Assembly: GCA_016699445.1 (NCBI GenBank)
Contig: CP064976.1
Location: 1-64,000 of the forward strand
Length of the DNA stretch: 64,000 nucleotides
Reading direction: 5' to 3'
Source: Deltaproteobacteria bacterium
GTDB lineage: Bacteria; UBA10199; JACPAL01; GCA-016699445
The notes under the pieces are model-generated. The model made no database searches. It saw nothing but the letters and a program-made list of their open reading frames with translations, and was not told the DNA's origin. Numbering within the stretch: position 1 is the first letter of the stretch; every line of letters starts with the position of its first letter. The position numbers were made by a program, and so were the translations under genes. Positions 9,360-19,975 of this stretch are shown here, piece after piece.

Positions 9360-10426
9360 TTATAAAAACGAATAATCCGTATACCCTTCTGGTCCTGAAG
9401 CATAAAAAGTTTTGGGGTCAGGAGTATTTAGAGAAGCTTTCAGAGCAAAACGTTTTGGCAAATCTGGATTGGCAATAAAAAGTCTTCCAAAAGCAGCAGC
9501 GTCGGCTTCTTTTTCCTGAATAATTTTTCAGCACTTTCTTGTGTGAGATTTTCATTGGCAATGTAGACACCACCAAATTTATTTTTAAGATAAAGACCCA
9601 AATGATCTTCTGCCAAATGAGCCCGTGTGCAGATAAAAGCGATTTTTCTTTTTCCCAATTGTTCCGCCACATAGCCAAAAGTTTCCAAAGGATGACTGTC
9701 TGACATATCGTGAGCGTCACAACGAGGAGCCAAATGCATTCCAACCCGCCCTGCTCCCCACACGGAAATGACTGTGTCTGTTACTTCCAACATCAACCGA
9801 GCCCGATTTTCTACAGCGCCACCATAGACATCTGTTCTCTTGTTGGTGCCGTCTTGTAAAAACTGATCGAGCAAGTAGCCATTAGCCCCATGAATTTCAA
9901 CCCCATCAAACCCAGCTTTTTTGGCGTTTTCAGCACCTTTTCGAAAGGCTTCTATAACGTCAGGAATCTCACTTAATCCCAAGGCCCGAGGAACCACATA
10001 AGGTTTCTCTGGGCGAAGCAAGCTCACATGACCTTTTGGGGCAATTGCACTAGGAGCTATGGGAGTTTGCCCATTCAAATAAAAAGGATCTGAAATACGT
10101 CCTACATGCCAGAGTTGGAGAAAAATAAGTCCTCCAGCATTGTGCACAGCCTGTGTGATGAGCTTCCATCCATCCACTTGCTCCTCTGAATAAATCCCCG
10201 GAGTGTTGGGATATCCCGCCCCCATCGGACTGACGATCGTCGCTTCTGTAATAATCAATCCTGCTGAAGCGCGCTGCTGGTAATATTTAGCCATCAATTC
10301 ATTCGGCACACGGCCTTCAGTGCCAGTCCCTCGACATCGTGTGAGTGGCGCCATAATGATCCGATTTTTAAGTTGAAGCTCCCCTACTGTCAGAGTCTGA
10401 AATAATGGTGATGGATTTTGCATCAA
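9360..10426 (-). pseudogene. Old Yellow Enzyme-type NADH:flavin oxidoreductase (one frameshift)
   Basis: This FMN-dependent ene-reductase family (NemA/OYE) reduces activated C=C bonds or nitro-compounds. Visible hallmarks are IIMAPLTRCRG near the start, FLQLWHVGRISDP, PSAIAPKGHV, GFDGVEIHGANGYLLDQF and TDVYGGAVENRARL. The frame breaks near 9525 in an A/T run (SAEKLFRKKK). Shifting one base restores EKEADAAAFGRLFIANPDLP and a normal tail to a TAA at 9360. Total length is then about 355 residues, normal for the family. The single homopolymer indel could be a sequencing error, in which case the gene is intact. Confidence 0.85.
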
Positions 10427-10530
10427 ATGAAAATGCTAAGAGTTTTAAAGAATGATCAATAAAATGTAAATCTTTATCTACTTCTCATTGAAGTATTGTG
10501 ACCTCTTCATGAATTGGTTAGTATCCATGA

Positions 10531-12039
10531 ATGAAAATCTTAGTCACCGGCGCTACAGGATATATTGGTGGGCGATTAATTCCAGAGCTCTTACGAAAAA
10601 AATATTCCGTGCGCGCTGTAAGTCGAAATCTCTCTAAACTTAAAGCTCGTTCCTGGGCACAACACCCTCAAGTAGAACTAGTGCAAGCTGATGTCTTAGA
10701 TGGCCAACAATTAACAACAGCATGCTCTGGAATTGATGTCGCTTATTATTTGGTTCATTCGATGGTTCCAGGTCAGCACAATTTCGCAGAGGCTGATCGT
10801 ATAGCTGCGAAAAATATGTCCTATGCAGCAACGAAAGCCTCTGTAAAAAGAATTATTTATTTAAGTGGTCTTGGAGACGACACGGCAGACCTGAGCGCTC
10901 ATCTCAAATCACGTACCGAAGTGGGACAGATCCTTAAACAGGGACCTGTCCCAACGACAATTTTGAGAGCGGCAATGATCATCGGATCAGGTAGCGCTTC
11001 GTTTGAAATTTTACGCTATTTAGTCGAACGCTTGCCTTGGATGATAACACCCAAGTGGCTCAAGACGCCTTGCCAACCCATCGCAGTACGAAACGTCATC
11101 GATTACCTCGTGCGCTGTGTGGAGTCTCCGGAAACCTCCGGTAAAAATTTCGACATCGGAGGTCCTGATACTCTCACCTATCGAGAGTTGATGGATATCT
11201 ATGCTGAAGAAGCTCATTTAAAAAAAAGAATTATCATCCCTATTCCCATACTGACACCTCGCTTGAGTTCTTATTGGATTCATCTTGTTACTCCTGTTCC
11301 TGCAGCAATCGCCAGACCCTTAGCGGAAGGATTGAAGAATCCTGTCATCTGTCATGAAAATCACATTCAAAAAATAATTCCTCAAACTCTTTTGAGCTGT
11401 CGTGAAGCCATTCGTCTGGCTCTAGAGCGTTCGGCTCAAGGCCAAGTAATTTCTCGTTGGACCGATGCCGGAGAACTTCCACCGTTTGAATGGAGCTATG
11501 AAGGCGATCCCTCATGGTCTGGAGGCACTTTATTTAAAGATCAGCGATCGAAAACAATTCGCGTTTCAGAAGATCGCTTATGGGCCGTCATCACACAAAT
11601 AGGTGGAGACAATGGTTGGTATTACGCCAACTGGCTTTGGAAAATCCGTGGTGCGATCGACCGCGTCCTCGGTGGTGTGGGTTTAAGTCGAGGCAGGAGG
11701 GATTCGCATGAGTTAATGATGGGAGACGCTCTCGATTTTTGGAGAGTCCTCGAGACGGAAAAAAATAAAAAGCTTGTCCTAGCCGCCGAAATGAAACTCC
11801 CCGGAGAAGCTCTATTAAAGTTTGAAATAACAACTCTTGATTCAGGCGAATGTCAGCTCACACAAACAGCCCTGTTCAAACCCAGAGGCATTTTGGGCCT
11901 TCTTTACTGGTACGCCGTCACTCCTTTTCATCATTATATTTTTCAAGGAATGTTAGAAAAAATCGTCAAACTAGCTCAGGCTAACCGCTCGGAAGAATTT
12001 TTATTTAAAGCAAGTCTAGCCTTTCCTTCTTGTTTGTAA
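10531..12039 (+). CDS. NAD(P)-binding SDR fused to a DUF2867 domain
   Basis: The N-terminal half (1-300) is an extended/atypical SDR with the dinucleotide motif VTGATGYIGGRL at about 4-15, then YYLVHSMVPG and IYLSGLGDD. The C-terminal half carries the DUF2867 signature WYYANWLWKIRGAIDR and the GLSRGRRDSHELMMGDALDFWRV segment, ending with two hydrophobic stretches (LLYWYAVTPFHHYIF). This fusion is common in bacteria and is usually annotated simply as SDR family oxidoreductase; its substrate is unknown. The gene stands alone on the plus strand, divergent from the OYE-type gene, with which it shares a 104-bp intergenic region that could hold both promoters. Confidence 0.87.
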   Translation: MKILVTGATGYIGGRLIPELLRKKYSVRAVSRNLSKLKARSWAQHPQVELVQADVLDGQQLTTACSGIDVAYYLVHSMVPGQHNFAEADRIAAKNMSYAATKASVKRIIYLSGLGDDTADLSAHLKSRTEVGQILKQGPVPTTILRAAMIIGSGSASFEILRYLVERLPWMITPKWLKTPCQPIAVRNVIDYLVRCVESPETSGKNFDIGGPDTLTYRELMDIYAEEAHLKKRIIIPIPILTPRLSSYWIHLVTPVPAAIARPLAEGLKNPVICHENHIQKIIPQTLLSCREAIRLALERSAQGQVISRWTDAGELPPFEWSYEGDPSWSGGTLFKDQRSKTIRVSEDRLWAVITQIGGDNGWYYANWLWKIRGAIDRVLGGVGLSRGRRDSHELMMGDALDFWRVLETEKNKKLVLAAEMKLPGEALLKFEITTLDSGECQLTQTALFKPRGILGLLYWYAVTPFHHYIFQGMLEKIVKLAQANRSEEFLFKASLAFPSCL

Positions 12040-12095
12040 AGATCCCTAAATTTTTATAAGTCTCTCCACGCATAGGCGGCCCCACCCCAAAAAAA

Positions 12096-12314
12096 ATGGG
12101 TCAGGGTGGGGTTACTTGGGGTTGGTGGGCCCCTCTGACAATTTCGGCCTTTGTGGTCACAGCTTTAAAAGCCGTTCTGGGCGCTTATGCCATTTGGACA
12201 GGGTGGGCGGGGATTGTTGGAACTTTTTTCAGAACCTTCTGTTATCTACGCATAGGATTTCTAATCCTATTAATCACCTCAATTATTGGTTTGAAAGTTG
12301 TGGCACCGTCTTAA
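12096..12314 (+). CDS. Small hydrophobic membrane protein
   Basis: The 72-residue product is largely hydrophobic with two likely membrane helices (about 10-37 and 50-68). It has no recognisable family. It lies 47 bp upstream of the SPFH-domain gene on the same strand and could be co-transcribed with it. The start sits in an A run after a C-rich segment, with no clear ribosome-binding site, so the true start is uncertain and the frame may continue upstream through an indel. Confidence 0.4.
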   Translation: MGQGGVTWGWWAPLTISAFVVTALKAVLGAYAIWTGWAGIVGTFFRTFCYLRIGFLILLITSIIGLKVVAPS

Positions 12315-12361
12315 TTTTATTTACGAATAATGAATTTTAAAAAGAATATGAGGAAATCATT

Positions 12362-13201
12362 ATGAATGGAAACAACGATATTACGGTATTGCAAAATCAG
12401 ATGAAGAATATGATCCCACAAGGGAATAAAAGACTTATTTTTTTTGGGATTATTCTAGCTACTTTTCTTCTTATTAAATCTATCACGGTCATTCCAGCGG
12501 GCTACGTAGGCCTTAAAGATTTTTTTGGAAACGTTTCAGACGACACACTTCCTGCCGGCTTACATCTTGTCAATCCACTACTTAATATCCATAAAATGAC
12601 GGTTCGAACCAGAAATTACAGAAGAAGCGAATGTCCCTTCCAAAGAAGGTTTAAATGTTCATTTGGCCATTTCGCTTTTATTTAGCTTGGATCCTACTAA
12701 GGCTGCGCAAGTGTACAAAACTATCGGGCCTGACTATATCCAAGTGGTCACCATTCCTCAGCTCCGCTCGATCGTGCGCGGCGTGACGGCTAGCTACGAA
12801 GCCAAGGCTCTCTACACCTCGGAGCGCGAGACGATCTCGAATGAAATGTATTCGCACTTAAAACAACCTCTTCGCGAGAGGGGTTGGTCGAAAGTCCTTG
12901 AAGTGCCACTCTCCCGCCCATTTTGGCTATGGCGATCGAAAAGAAGCTCGAAGCTGAGCAGCAATCCGAACAGATGAAATTTGTTTTGAACAAAGAAACT
13001 CAAGAAGCCGATCGAAAAAGAATTGAAGCCCAAGGAATCGCTGACTTCCAAAAAATTGTCACGACGGGACTTACCGATTCTTTTCTTCGATGGAAAGGAA
13101 TCGAAGCAACCTCAAAACTTGCGGATAGTCAAAACAGCAAGGTCGTCGTCATCGGCAGCGGAAAAGACGGATTACCCATTATTTTAGGGGGAAATAATTA
13201 A
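12362..13201 (+). pseudogene. SPFH/prohibitin-family protein (two frameshifts)
   Basis: SPFH proteins form membrane-associated rings that scaffold membrane domains or proteases. The N-terminus has a membrane helix (LIFFGIILATFLLIKSI) followed by IPAGYVGLKDFFGNVSDDTL and LPAGLHLVNPL, the prohibitin start. A shift near 12613 is needed to reach LNVHLAISLLFSLDPTKAA, and another near 12890 to reach the coiled-coil tail with AIEKKLEAEQQSEQM and EADRKRIEAQGIADF. The reconstructed length, about 280 residues, is normal for prohibitin homologues. Preceded by an AGGAAA ribosome-binding site. Confidence 0.82.
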
Positions 13202-13206
13202 AAATT

Positions 13207-16200
13207 ATGAATCTCGTTTCCCTTTCAATTAGAAGGCCTGTGTTTGCGTGGTTTTAATGTTTGGCCTTATTATTTTGGGGCAATATCGCTCAATCGTTTA
13301 GGTGTGAGTCAAATGCCTGATATGTTTTCCGGTCTTGAATATCAACGTCACCTATGAAGGGGCTTCACCTGAAGTCGTGGAAGCCGAACTGATTGATCCT
13401 ATCGAACAGCGTCTTCTTTCTATTGAAGGGATTCAGCAGATGAAATCCTCTGTCCGTCAAGGCGGAGGTTCGGTTACCTTAGATTTTAATATAGATCGTA
13501 ATGTGGATGTCGCACTTCAAGAAGTACAATCAGCATTAAGCCAAGTGCGACTTCCCATAGGCATTGATCCGCCTGTTATTCAAAAAAGAAATCCGGAAGA
13601 ATCTCCTATTTTATTCTTAGGGCTTTCCTCAAAAAAGCCGCTTCGCGAAACTCTGGTATGGGCTGAAAACTATTTGTTAGATCAATTTCGTTTTTTGCCG
13701 GGGATCGGCGAAGTGTCCATTGGTGGTTTTAGTCAGCGCAATCTCCGCATCTGGCCCAATATAGAAAAGATGCGTCAAAATGACCTCACCGTCATAGATC
13801 TTCTCGAGGCTCTTCAAACACAGCATTTAGAAACGGCTGTTGGACAATTTTCAACTGGAGACAAGGAGCTTAGAGTGCGGTGGTTGGGCGAAGCGGCAAC
13901 GCCTGACGAAATGGCAAAAGTTCAAATACTCCGACGCGGTGGTCAGATAATTGAAGATCGTGTGTTTCCAGATTGGAGACGTGGCGCGTGTCGAAGATGA
14001 TCTAAGCGATATCCGCCGTATCGCACGTATTAATGGCCAACAAGCCATTGCGGTCTCAATCCGTAAGCAACGAGGTGGCAATGAAGTCTCTCTGGCTCAA
14101 GCGGTGCGAGAACGAGTCAAGACCCTTCAAACAACTCTTCCGGAAGGTTATCAGCTTCAAGTGATGGTAGACTTCACCAAATCCACCGAAGCTGTCGTTG
14201 AAACAACCGAACATAAACTGGTCATGGCGGCAATCGTTACGATTCTCGTGTGCTCCTCCTTTTTTAGGCAGCTGGCAAGGAGCTCTTAATATTCTTTTTC
14301 CATCCCCACCTCTATCGTAGGGACGTTAACGATTCTTTACTTCTCAGGATTTACACTCAATCTCTTTTCCCTCTTGGCGTTGACCCTCGCAATTTCCATT
14401 GTTGTCGATGATGCCATCATGATTTTAGAAAACATCGTCCGCCATTTTCGGATGGGAAAGTCCTCGGCCCAAGCTGCCTATGACGGCTCAATGGAAGTTT
14501 TGCCGGCAGCCACAGCAGCTACCCTGGCTGTCGTTGCTGTTTTCTTACCCGTCATATTTATGGAAGGGATTATTGGAAAATTCTTTTTTCAATTTGGAGT
14601 CACGATGTCCGCCGCCGTGCTTCTCTCACTGGTGGAATCAGTCACAATCACCCCCATGCGTTCTGCAGCTCTTTTGGCAAGCGGTGAAAAAACCACACGA
14701 TTTGAACGTTGGCTGGATCACCGTTTCGAAAAATTTCTTCACTCTATGCCCAATACCTCATGCCCTTTTTAAATCGCTCTAAGACCGTGGTTTTTGTGTC
14801 TTTGGGTATTTTTCTCATCTCTTTGCTTTTGGTGCGAGGAGTAAAACAAGAATTTGTCCCCACACAAGATCAAGATATCATCCAAATGACGGTTCAAACC
14901 TCACCGGGGACCTCTTTAGAAGCCACACTAGAAAAAGCCATCGAAGTTGAAGATATTTTGAGAAAAATCCTCATATTATTTCTTTCTTTTCCTCAATCGG
15001 TGCCGGCGGGCCTAATTCAGAAGTGAATCAGATTTTCATCCCTATTGCGCTCACATCCAGAGAAGAAAGAAAAAGAACCCATACCCAAATTATGGCTGAT
15101 ATACGCAAAGATTTGAAAAATATTTTGGGAATTAAAATCGCCATGAGGGATATTTCTACCCGGAGTCTTACGACGGGACGAGCCTTTCCGATCTCTTTCA
15201 ACCTGAGCGGTCCTAATTTGGAAATGCTTTACCAAAAAGCTAACGAGTTGATCCAGCGTTTAGAGAAAGAAGGTTGGACCCAAGATTTGGACACAGATTC
15301 CAAAATGGGTTTGCCTGAGCTTCTCATCAAACCTGATCGAAAAGCCATGGCCGAACGGCGTCAGCATTGAAGCGATCGCGCGAACATTGAATGCGACTGT
15401 AGCGGGTGTAAGATTCGGGCAATTTACTCGACGGACGTCGCTACGATATTCGAGTAAAATTATCCGATGAAGCTGTTCGTTCATCAAAAAATATTGAGAT
15501 GATCGATGTGAGAAATCAATATGGCTTAAGGGTTCCTTTATCGGAGCTTGTCTTATTTCAAGAGCAAAACACCTATCAAGCGATCAACCGCGTCAACCGA
15601 CAAAGAGCCATCGGTATTTTTGGAAACGTCGCCGCGGGGCGTTCGCAAGGCGAAGTGTTGAATCAAGCCATGCAGGTGGCAAAGAAAATTTTACCGGAAG
15701 GTTATCATCTCTCTTTTGAAGGAGCTTCTGCTGGTTTTACCGAAGCTTTTCAGAGTCTCACATCAGCCTTGGTATTAGGGATTTTGGTGGCTTACATGAT
15801 CCTAGCCATTCAATTTAATTCTTTCATCCATCCCATTTCCGTATTGGCCGCTCTTCCCTTCAGTTTGACGGGAGCTCTTTTGATTTTATGGATCTCTGGC
15901 ATTTCCCTCAATCTCTTTAGCTTCATCGGACTCATCGTCTTAATGGGTATTGCCAAAAAGAATTCTATTTTGATCGTCGAATTTACCAATCAATTGCGCC
16001 AGCGTGGTGAAACCGACTTGACGCAAGTCTCCTCAAAGCCTGTTCTGTCCGCTTACGCCCTATTCTCATGACCTCCGCAGTCTTCGCCGCCCTCCCCTTG
16101 TTTTTGGCAACAGCATCGGCCAAGAAACCCGAACCCCCATGGGCCTCACGATCATCGGAGGCAGCATCCTCTCGACAGCCTTCACGCTTTTCGTAGTCCC

Positions 16201-16240
16201 TGCCCTCTATAAATTGCTTTGGGTTTTGATCTCGTCCTAA
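13207..16240 (+). pseudogene. RND efflux permease (AcrB/HAE1 family), heavily frameshifted
   Basis: The RND inner-membrane pump exports drugs using proton import. Stitched together, the protein reads MNLVSLSIRRPVFAW at the start, then NINVTYEGASPEVVEAELI and DPIEQRLLSIEGIQ. TM4 carries LALTLAISIVVDDAIMILEN with the paired Asp of the proton relay, and later come GVSIEAIARTLNATV and GLIVLMGIAKKNSILIVEF. About eight indels are needed between 13250 and 16120, so the gene cannot yield a full protein as written. No membrane-fusion or outer-membrane partner gene is next to it. The SPFH-like gene lies six bases upstream. This is the densest damage in the window. Confidence 0.88.
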
Positions 16241-16277
16241 GCATAAGGGCACAGATGACTCACAAATATACCTTGAT

Positions 16278-16304
16278 TAAGTATACCTTACATAGGTATA
16301 CTTA
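16278..16304. promoter_or_regulatory. Palindromic operator upstream of higBA
   Basis: A perfect inverted repeat TAAGTATACC-7 bp-GGTATACTTA ends nine bases before the higB start, just upstream of an AAGGAA ribosome-binding site. HigA-type antitoxins bind such palindromes to repress their own operon. The operator is intact although both genes carry frameshifts. Confidence 0.7.
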
Positions 16305-16312
16305 AGGAATAA

Positions 16313-16602
16313 ATGGCGATACGATCATTCATCAAGTTGGAATTGAAAGAATTCTTTGAGACGGGAAAAGTTCCCAAGAAAGCCCGATGGCAGAGCGTCA
16401 AGAAGATCGTCGCCAGGAAACTCGACATGCTGGACTATGCCCATATCCTCGATGATTTGAAATCACCCCGGGAAATCATTTGGAGGCATTGGGAAAAGAT
16501 TTGAAAGGCCTGCATAGCATCCGGGTGAACGATCAATGGAGAATCGTTTTTGAATGGACGCCGCAAGGCCCGGCACTTGTCCGCATCATGGACTATCATT
16601 AA
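16313..16602 (+). pseudogene. higB: HigB-type toxin of a type II TA pair (frameshifted)
   Basis: HigB toxins are RelE-fold mRNA interferases that act on ribosomes. The frame begins MAIRSFIKLELKEFFETG and contains KKIVARKLDMLDYAHIL. A one-base shift near 16470 in a run of C and G gives PPGNHLEALGKDLKGLHSIR and the family tail NDQWRIVFEW and VRIMDYH. The reconstructed length of about 96 residues is normal. The toxin precedes the antitoxin gene, the usual higBA order, 12 bp apart. Confidence 0.85.
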
Positions 16603-16614
16603 ATAGGAGATTTT

Positions 16615-16916
16615 ATGGCGAGAAGAAAACCCACGACACCCGGCGAGATACTGCAGGAAGAATACCTGACTCCTTTGGGACTCACTCAACAAAAGCTCGC
16701 CGACCATATCGATTACGACGTGAAAGTCATCAATCGCCTGATCAATGGGCGCACGAGCGTGACCGCCCCCTTAGCCTTAAAGCTAGCTGCGGCATTGAAT
16801 ACCTCCCCGAATTTTGGCTTAACGCTCAAAAGGCGGTGGATATTTATGAAGCCTCAAAGACTATCGGCAAACTTCCCAAAGCACTTATCTTAAGTCATCG
16901 ATTGGCTCTCGCTTAA
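16615..16916 (+). pseudogene. higA: HigA-type antitoxin (frameshifted)
   Basis: HigA is an HTH (XRE-type) antitoxin that neutralises HigB and represses the operon. The protein starts ARRKPTTPGEILQEEYLTPL and contains the helix-turn-helix LTQQKLADHIDYDVKVINRL. A shift near 16810 gives FWLNAQKAVDIYEASK and a normal end at 16914-16916. The start is preceded by TAGGAG. With both partners broken the locus is either dead or the indels are sequence errors. Confidence 0.85.
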
Positions 16917-17076
16917 AATTACCTCCCAATCACCATACAGTTGGCACAGAAAAAATGTTACCCAGTTGATATAAAATAGCCCTGTATACTGCCAGCACAC
17001 GATCTTTCATTCCTTTGCCCCATTACCATTGAGCGCGGAGGTCATCGCGATTACTCATTGGGTCAAAGGAGATATT

Positions 17077-17564
17077 ATGAAATTTACTCAATTACCCATG
17101 AACGGATTCTTCCCGTCGTATTAGCAGGATCATTGGCGGCTGCCTCGGCCCATGCGCTTTCTGGATGTGGTGGAGATAGTGGTATAGATACAGGAATGAA
17201 AACTCTTCCTGAACCTTCCTGCCCTTCCAATCAATTGTCCATCGAAGTTGAAAGTGGAAATGATGGTAGATGCCATGAAACAAATCCACCCTATAATCCT
17301 AATCCTACGGTCCAAGTTTTAGGGATCTCTCGTCCTGGGATGCTTCGACTTTTTTCGGCTTATGTTCCCTACGGCACACCCTGCCCCACAGATCTTTCTG
17401 CTTATCGCCAAATAGGCTCGCAAAGTGTGGACGGAGACATTCCCTACGCGTTCTTTCCCTTGAGATCGTTAACCTCGGACACGTGTCTACGTGCGGTACA
17501 AGTATTCACAAATAGCTGCAGTCCTTTGGCAAGTGCGACGTATCGGTTTAGTTGCGGACAGTGA
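17077..17564 (+). CDS. Putative lipoprotein, Cys-rich (probable N-terminal frameshift)
   Basis: The best start is the ATG at 17077, seven bases after AGGAG, giving MKFTQLPMNGFF. A one-base shift near 17110 then joins it to PVVLAGSLAAASAHALSGCGG, a signal peptide with lipobox LSGC. An alternative start at 17058 stays in the second frame but has no ribosome-binding site. The mature part of about 130 residues has six further Cys and a Pro/Ser-rich linker. No family is recognised. Its style (Ala-rich signal, GCG lipobox) resembles the 41143 lipoprotein. Confidence 0.55.
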
Positions 17565-17587
17565 GAGATCACTGAAAGAAACACACC

Positions 17588-18007
17588 CTACTTCTCTTCT
17601 TTTAAAATCTGCTTTATCCAATCCTGACCGATCGCTTTTAGCGGTGTGGTTGGATAGATCTCTAAATACTTTTGAATAAATGGGATTAACTCTTTCATAG
17701 GTGTTTCATAGATCCATAAGTCTATCGCATCGCATATATCATGAGCATAATGTTTATCGGCTATTGGATAAAGGCAGATCATGATCTTGAGAGCAAAGAG
17801 ACTATCAGCCTCTACAAGAGGCTCTTCCAAAAAACTCATACAGTCCAAGAGATCATCATAATCCAAAGGATCGGTCACAGGCTTTTCAAAAATCATTTCA
17901 AGAACCGAGACGCCAAGCTTTGGGTCCTTGTCGATCTTATCCTTAAAACTTAATAGAGGCTTCAGTTGTTCTGCTATTTCAGGCGAGGTCATTGGAGGTA
18001 GTGTCAT
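17588..18007 (-). CDS. Hypothetical acidic protein, 139 residues
   Basis: No family recognised. The product is acidic and helical, with no signal peptide or membrane helix. Motifs such as PLDYDDLLDCMSFLEEPLVE and YETPMKELIPFIQKYLEIYP suggest an all-alpha repeat-like fold. It converges on the lipoprotein gene with 23 bp between stops. The start ATG at 18007 has a weak upstream purine stretch. Confidence 0.5.
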   Translation of the reverse strand: MTLPPMTSPEIAEQLKPLLSFKDKIDKDPKLGVSVLEMIFEKPVTDPLDYDDLLDCMSFLEEPLVEADSLFALKIMICLYPIADKHYAHDICDAIDLWIYETPMKELIPFIQKYLEIYPTTPLKAIGQDWIKQILKEEK

Positions 18008-18156
18008 CAGAGAGCTACAATCAGGCTATGAAAACCTTGTCAATGCCGCTTAAACATCTAGGGCAATCTCTGATCTGAAAATACGGCTTGTCCTGATGGT
18101 TTATTTCGCGGCAAAGGTTCAGGGAGGAGAATGTTTTTTAGAAATCCTCATCAACC

Positions 18157-19011
18157 TTGAAAGCGGGAGCGATTATCAAAAAATGGATTAAACCCCTTAT
18201 CTTTTTGGCCCTACTTTTGGCGCTGACACTTTTTTTGCCGAGCGAACCTATGGGTTCATGGAAGGTGTTCAACCCCAAAAAAATTGCGTCTATTATTTTT
18301 GCTTTGGCGTTTATTCAAGTCTTGGGATTTTCGACCTCCCAACTCCTTGGATCGAGAGTGGGCGCTGTCTTGTCGGGATTTTTTGGAGGGCTGGTCTCAA
18401 GCACCGCCACAACAGCTTCCTCGCGCGAAAAGTAAAGCATCTTCACAGCCAGATACCTCAACAGAAGCCCTGACGTTTTTGTCGGCAACACTTGCCATGC
18501 TCTTTGAGGGGATCGTTGTTGTTTTTGGGGAATAAAAGAAATTCATTATTCGCTATTTTTAATATTCTTTGGACCCATTTTAGTGACGACAGTGATCATT
18601 TTTATACTTTCTCGTAAAACAACTGACAGGGATTTAAAAATAGAAAACTCCCCTTTGGAAATCATGCCGATTCTTAGGCTCTCAATTTTCATTATCGCCA
18701 TCCTACTGCTTTCAAAATTTCTCCAAAATATTTTCGGACAAAGCGGCCTTCTTATCTTTACATTTATCGTGTCCCTTTTTGAAATTCATGGATCCCTTAT
18801 TGCCAATATTCAATTGCACGACGTAGGCGCTTTCGATGTACGACTCCTTGGAAGTTTGCTCGCCATATCAGTGGTAGCGTCTTATCTTTCAAAATTGTTT
18901 TTGATCTTTATTCTCGGAAGCTCACGACTCAAATCTCAAACGATCAAATACACATCACTTCTATTTTTATCGCTCATTGCAAGCTGGCTGGCTTTTCTGA
19001 TTTTTGTCTAA
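18157..19011 (+). pseudogene. DUF4010-family membrane protein remnant
   Basis: The recovered sequence is highly hydrophobic and carries the DUF4010 hallmark GFFGGLVSSTATTASS, preceded by LPSEPMGSWKVFNPKKIA and ALAFIQVLGF. Shifts near 18430 and 18535 connect it to a second half with further helices ending LLFLSLIASWLAFLIFV. Full family members have an N-terminal MgtC-like half that is missing here; an AGGAGG ribosome-binding site before an ATG at 18131 hints at the old start. It is therefore truncated and frameshifted. Function of the family is not established. Confidence 0.65.
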
Positions 19012-19016
19012 AGTAT

Positions 19017-19838
19017 CTATTTTGAAAGCTGACCATTTTCGAGATTTGAAACATCGTATGGGAATACCACCTGAGGATCCGGTCGGGTCAGCTCTTTATC
19101 TTTGCCAGCATAGCGAAGTCGGCTAAGAAGATCTTTGATGACATGGATACGAGCCAGACGCTTATCGTCTGCTCGGACAAGAGTCCATGGTGTGATTGGA
19201 TTATGAGATCGAGCTAACATTTCGTTGCGAGCTCTACTGTAAGACTTCCAATATTTTAGAGCCTGATCGTCGATAGGACTAAATTTCCACTGTTTAAGAG
19301 GATCCACTTTTCGACTTTTGAGACGTCGCTTCTGCTCTGGTTTGCTAATATCAAGATAGTACTTAAAGAGTTTGATACCTGAACGCACCAGCATGCTCTC
19401 GAAGTTAGAAACTGAGCTCATAAATTCTTCATGTTCTGCCTTCGTACAAAAACCCATGACACTCTCAACTCCTGCACGATTATACCAACTGCGATTAAAG
19501 AGAACGAGCTCTTGAGAGACAGGTAAATAAGAGACATATCGCTGAAAATACCAAGATGTAAGGTCACGATCGGAAGGTTTTCCTAACGCTACAACACGCG
19601 TTTCACGCGGGCTCAGCTTCTGAACGATACGTTTGATTGTTCCATCTTTTCCTGAGGCATCGCGACCTTCGAAGATAATCAAAATTTTATCATTACACTC
19701 GATAAAATGTCTCTGAAGTTTGACCAATTGGCCTTGAAGTTTATGTAACGTTTCTTTGTAAACTTCTTTTGAAATTTTGTCAGAAAGTGTCTGTGATTTT
19801 TTTGAGGATTCTCGACGCTTCTTATTATCTTTATTCAT
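19017..19838 (-). CDS. ppk2: Polyphosphate kinase 2 (PPK2, class I-like)
   Basis: PPK2 enzymes transfer phosphate between polyphosphate and nucleoside phosphates, usually making NTP from NDP. The 273-residue protein has the Walker A motif GRDASGKDGT at 58-67, the lid-type segment FNRSWYNRAGVE and the Walker B-like KLFKYYLDIS. The C-terminal part includes WKFSPIDDQALKYW. Length is normal for single-domain class I PPK2. Its ATG follows directly on the TAA of a lipocalin remnant upstream, suggesting former translational coupling. Confidence 0.93.
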   Translation of the reverse strand: MNKDNKKRRESSKKSQTLSDKISKEVYKETLHKLQGQLVKLQRHFIECNDKILIIFEGRDASGKDGTIKRIVQKLSPRETRVVALGKPSDRDLTSWYFQRYVSYLPVSQELVLFNRSWYNRAGVESVMGFCTKAEHEEFMSSVSNFESMLVRSGIKLFKYYLDISKPEQKRRLKSRKVDPLKQWKFSPIDDQALKYWKSYSRARNEMLARSHNPITPWTLVRADDKRLARIHVIKDLLSRLRYAGKDKELTRPDPQVVFPYDVSNLENGQLSK

Positions 19839-19975
19839 TTAGTTACAATCCGTTCTTGATCGTTTTATTTTTGAAATATCATAACCCTTATTGTGAGCAT
19901 AGCTTAAGAGTTTTTCGTAGGTAGCATTCTCCATTTGGGGGAGTATCCATTTCTTTGGATGGCCTACAATCATGT
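19839..19975 (-). pseudogene. C-terminal remnant of a Blc-type lipocalin
   Basis: On the minus strand the bases before ppk2 read IVGHPKK, then an indel, then a tail MENATYEKLLSYAHNKGYD followed by ISKIKRS and a TAA abutting the ppk2 ATG. Bacterial lipocalins (Blc) end in the same way: a YxxxVGxPxxxYLWILSR strand followed by a YxxLLxxAxxxGYDxSKL helix. Only this last part survives; nothing lipocalin-like precedes it. The assignment rests on about 40 residues. Confidence 0.45.

Noticed and set aside
12075..12120. CCCCACCCC...GGGTGGGG inverted repeat as a terminator after the SDR/DUF2867 gene
   Set aside because: The arms are GC-only low complexity, there is no T tract after them, and the second arm lies in the next small reading frame.
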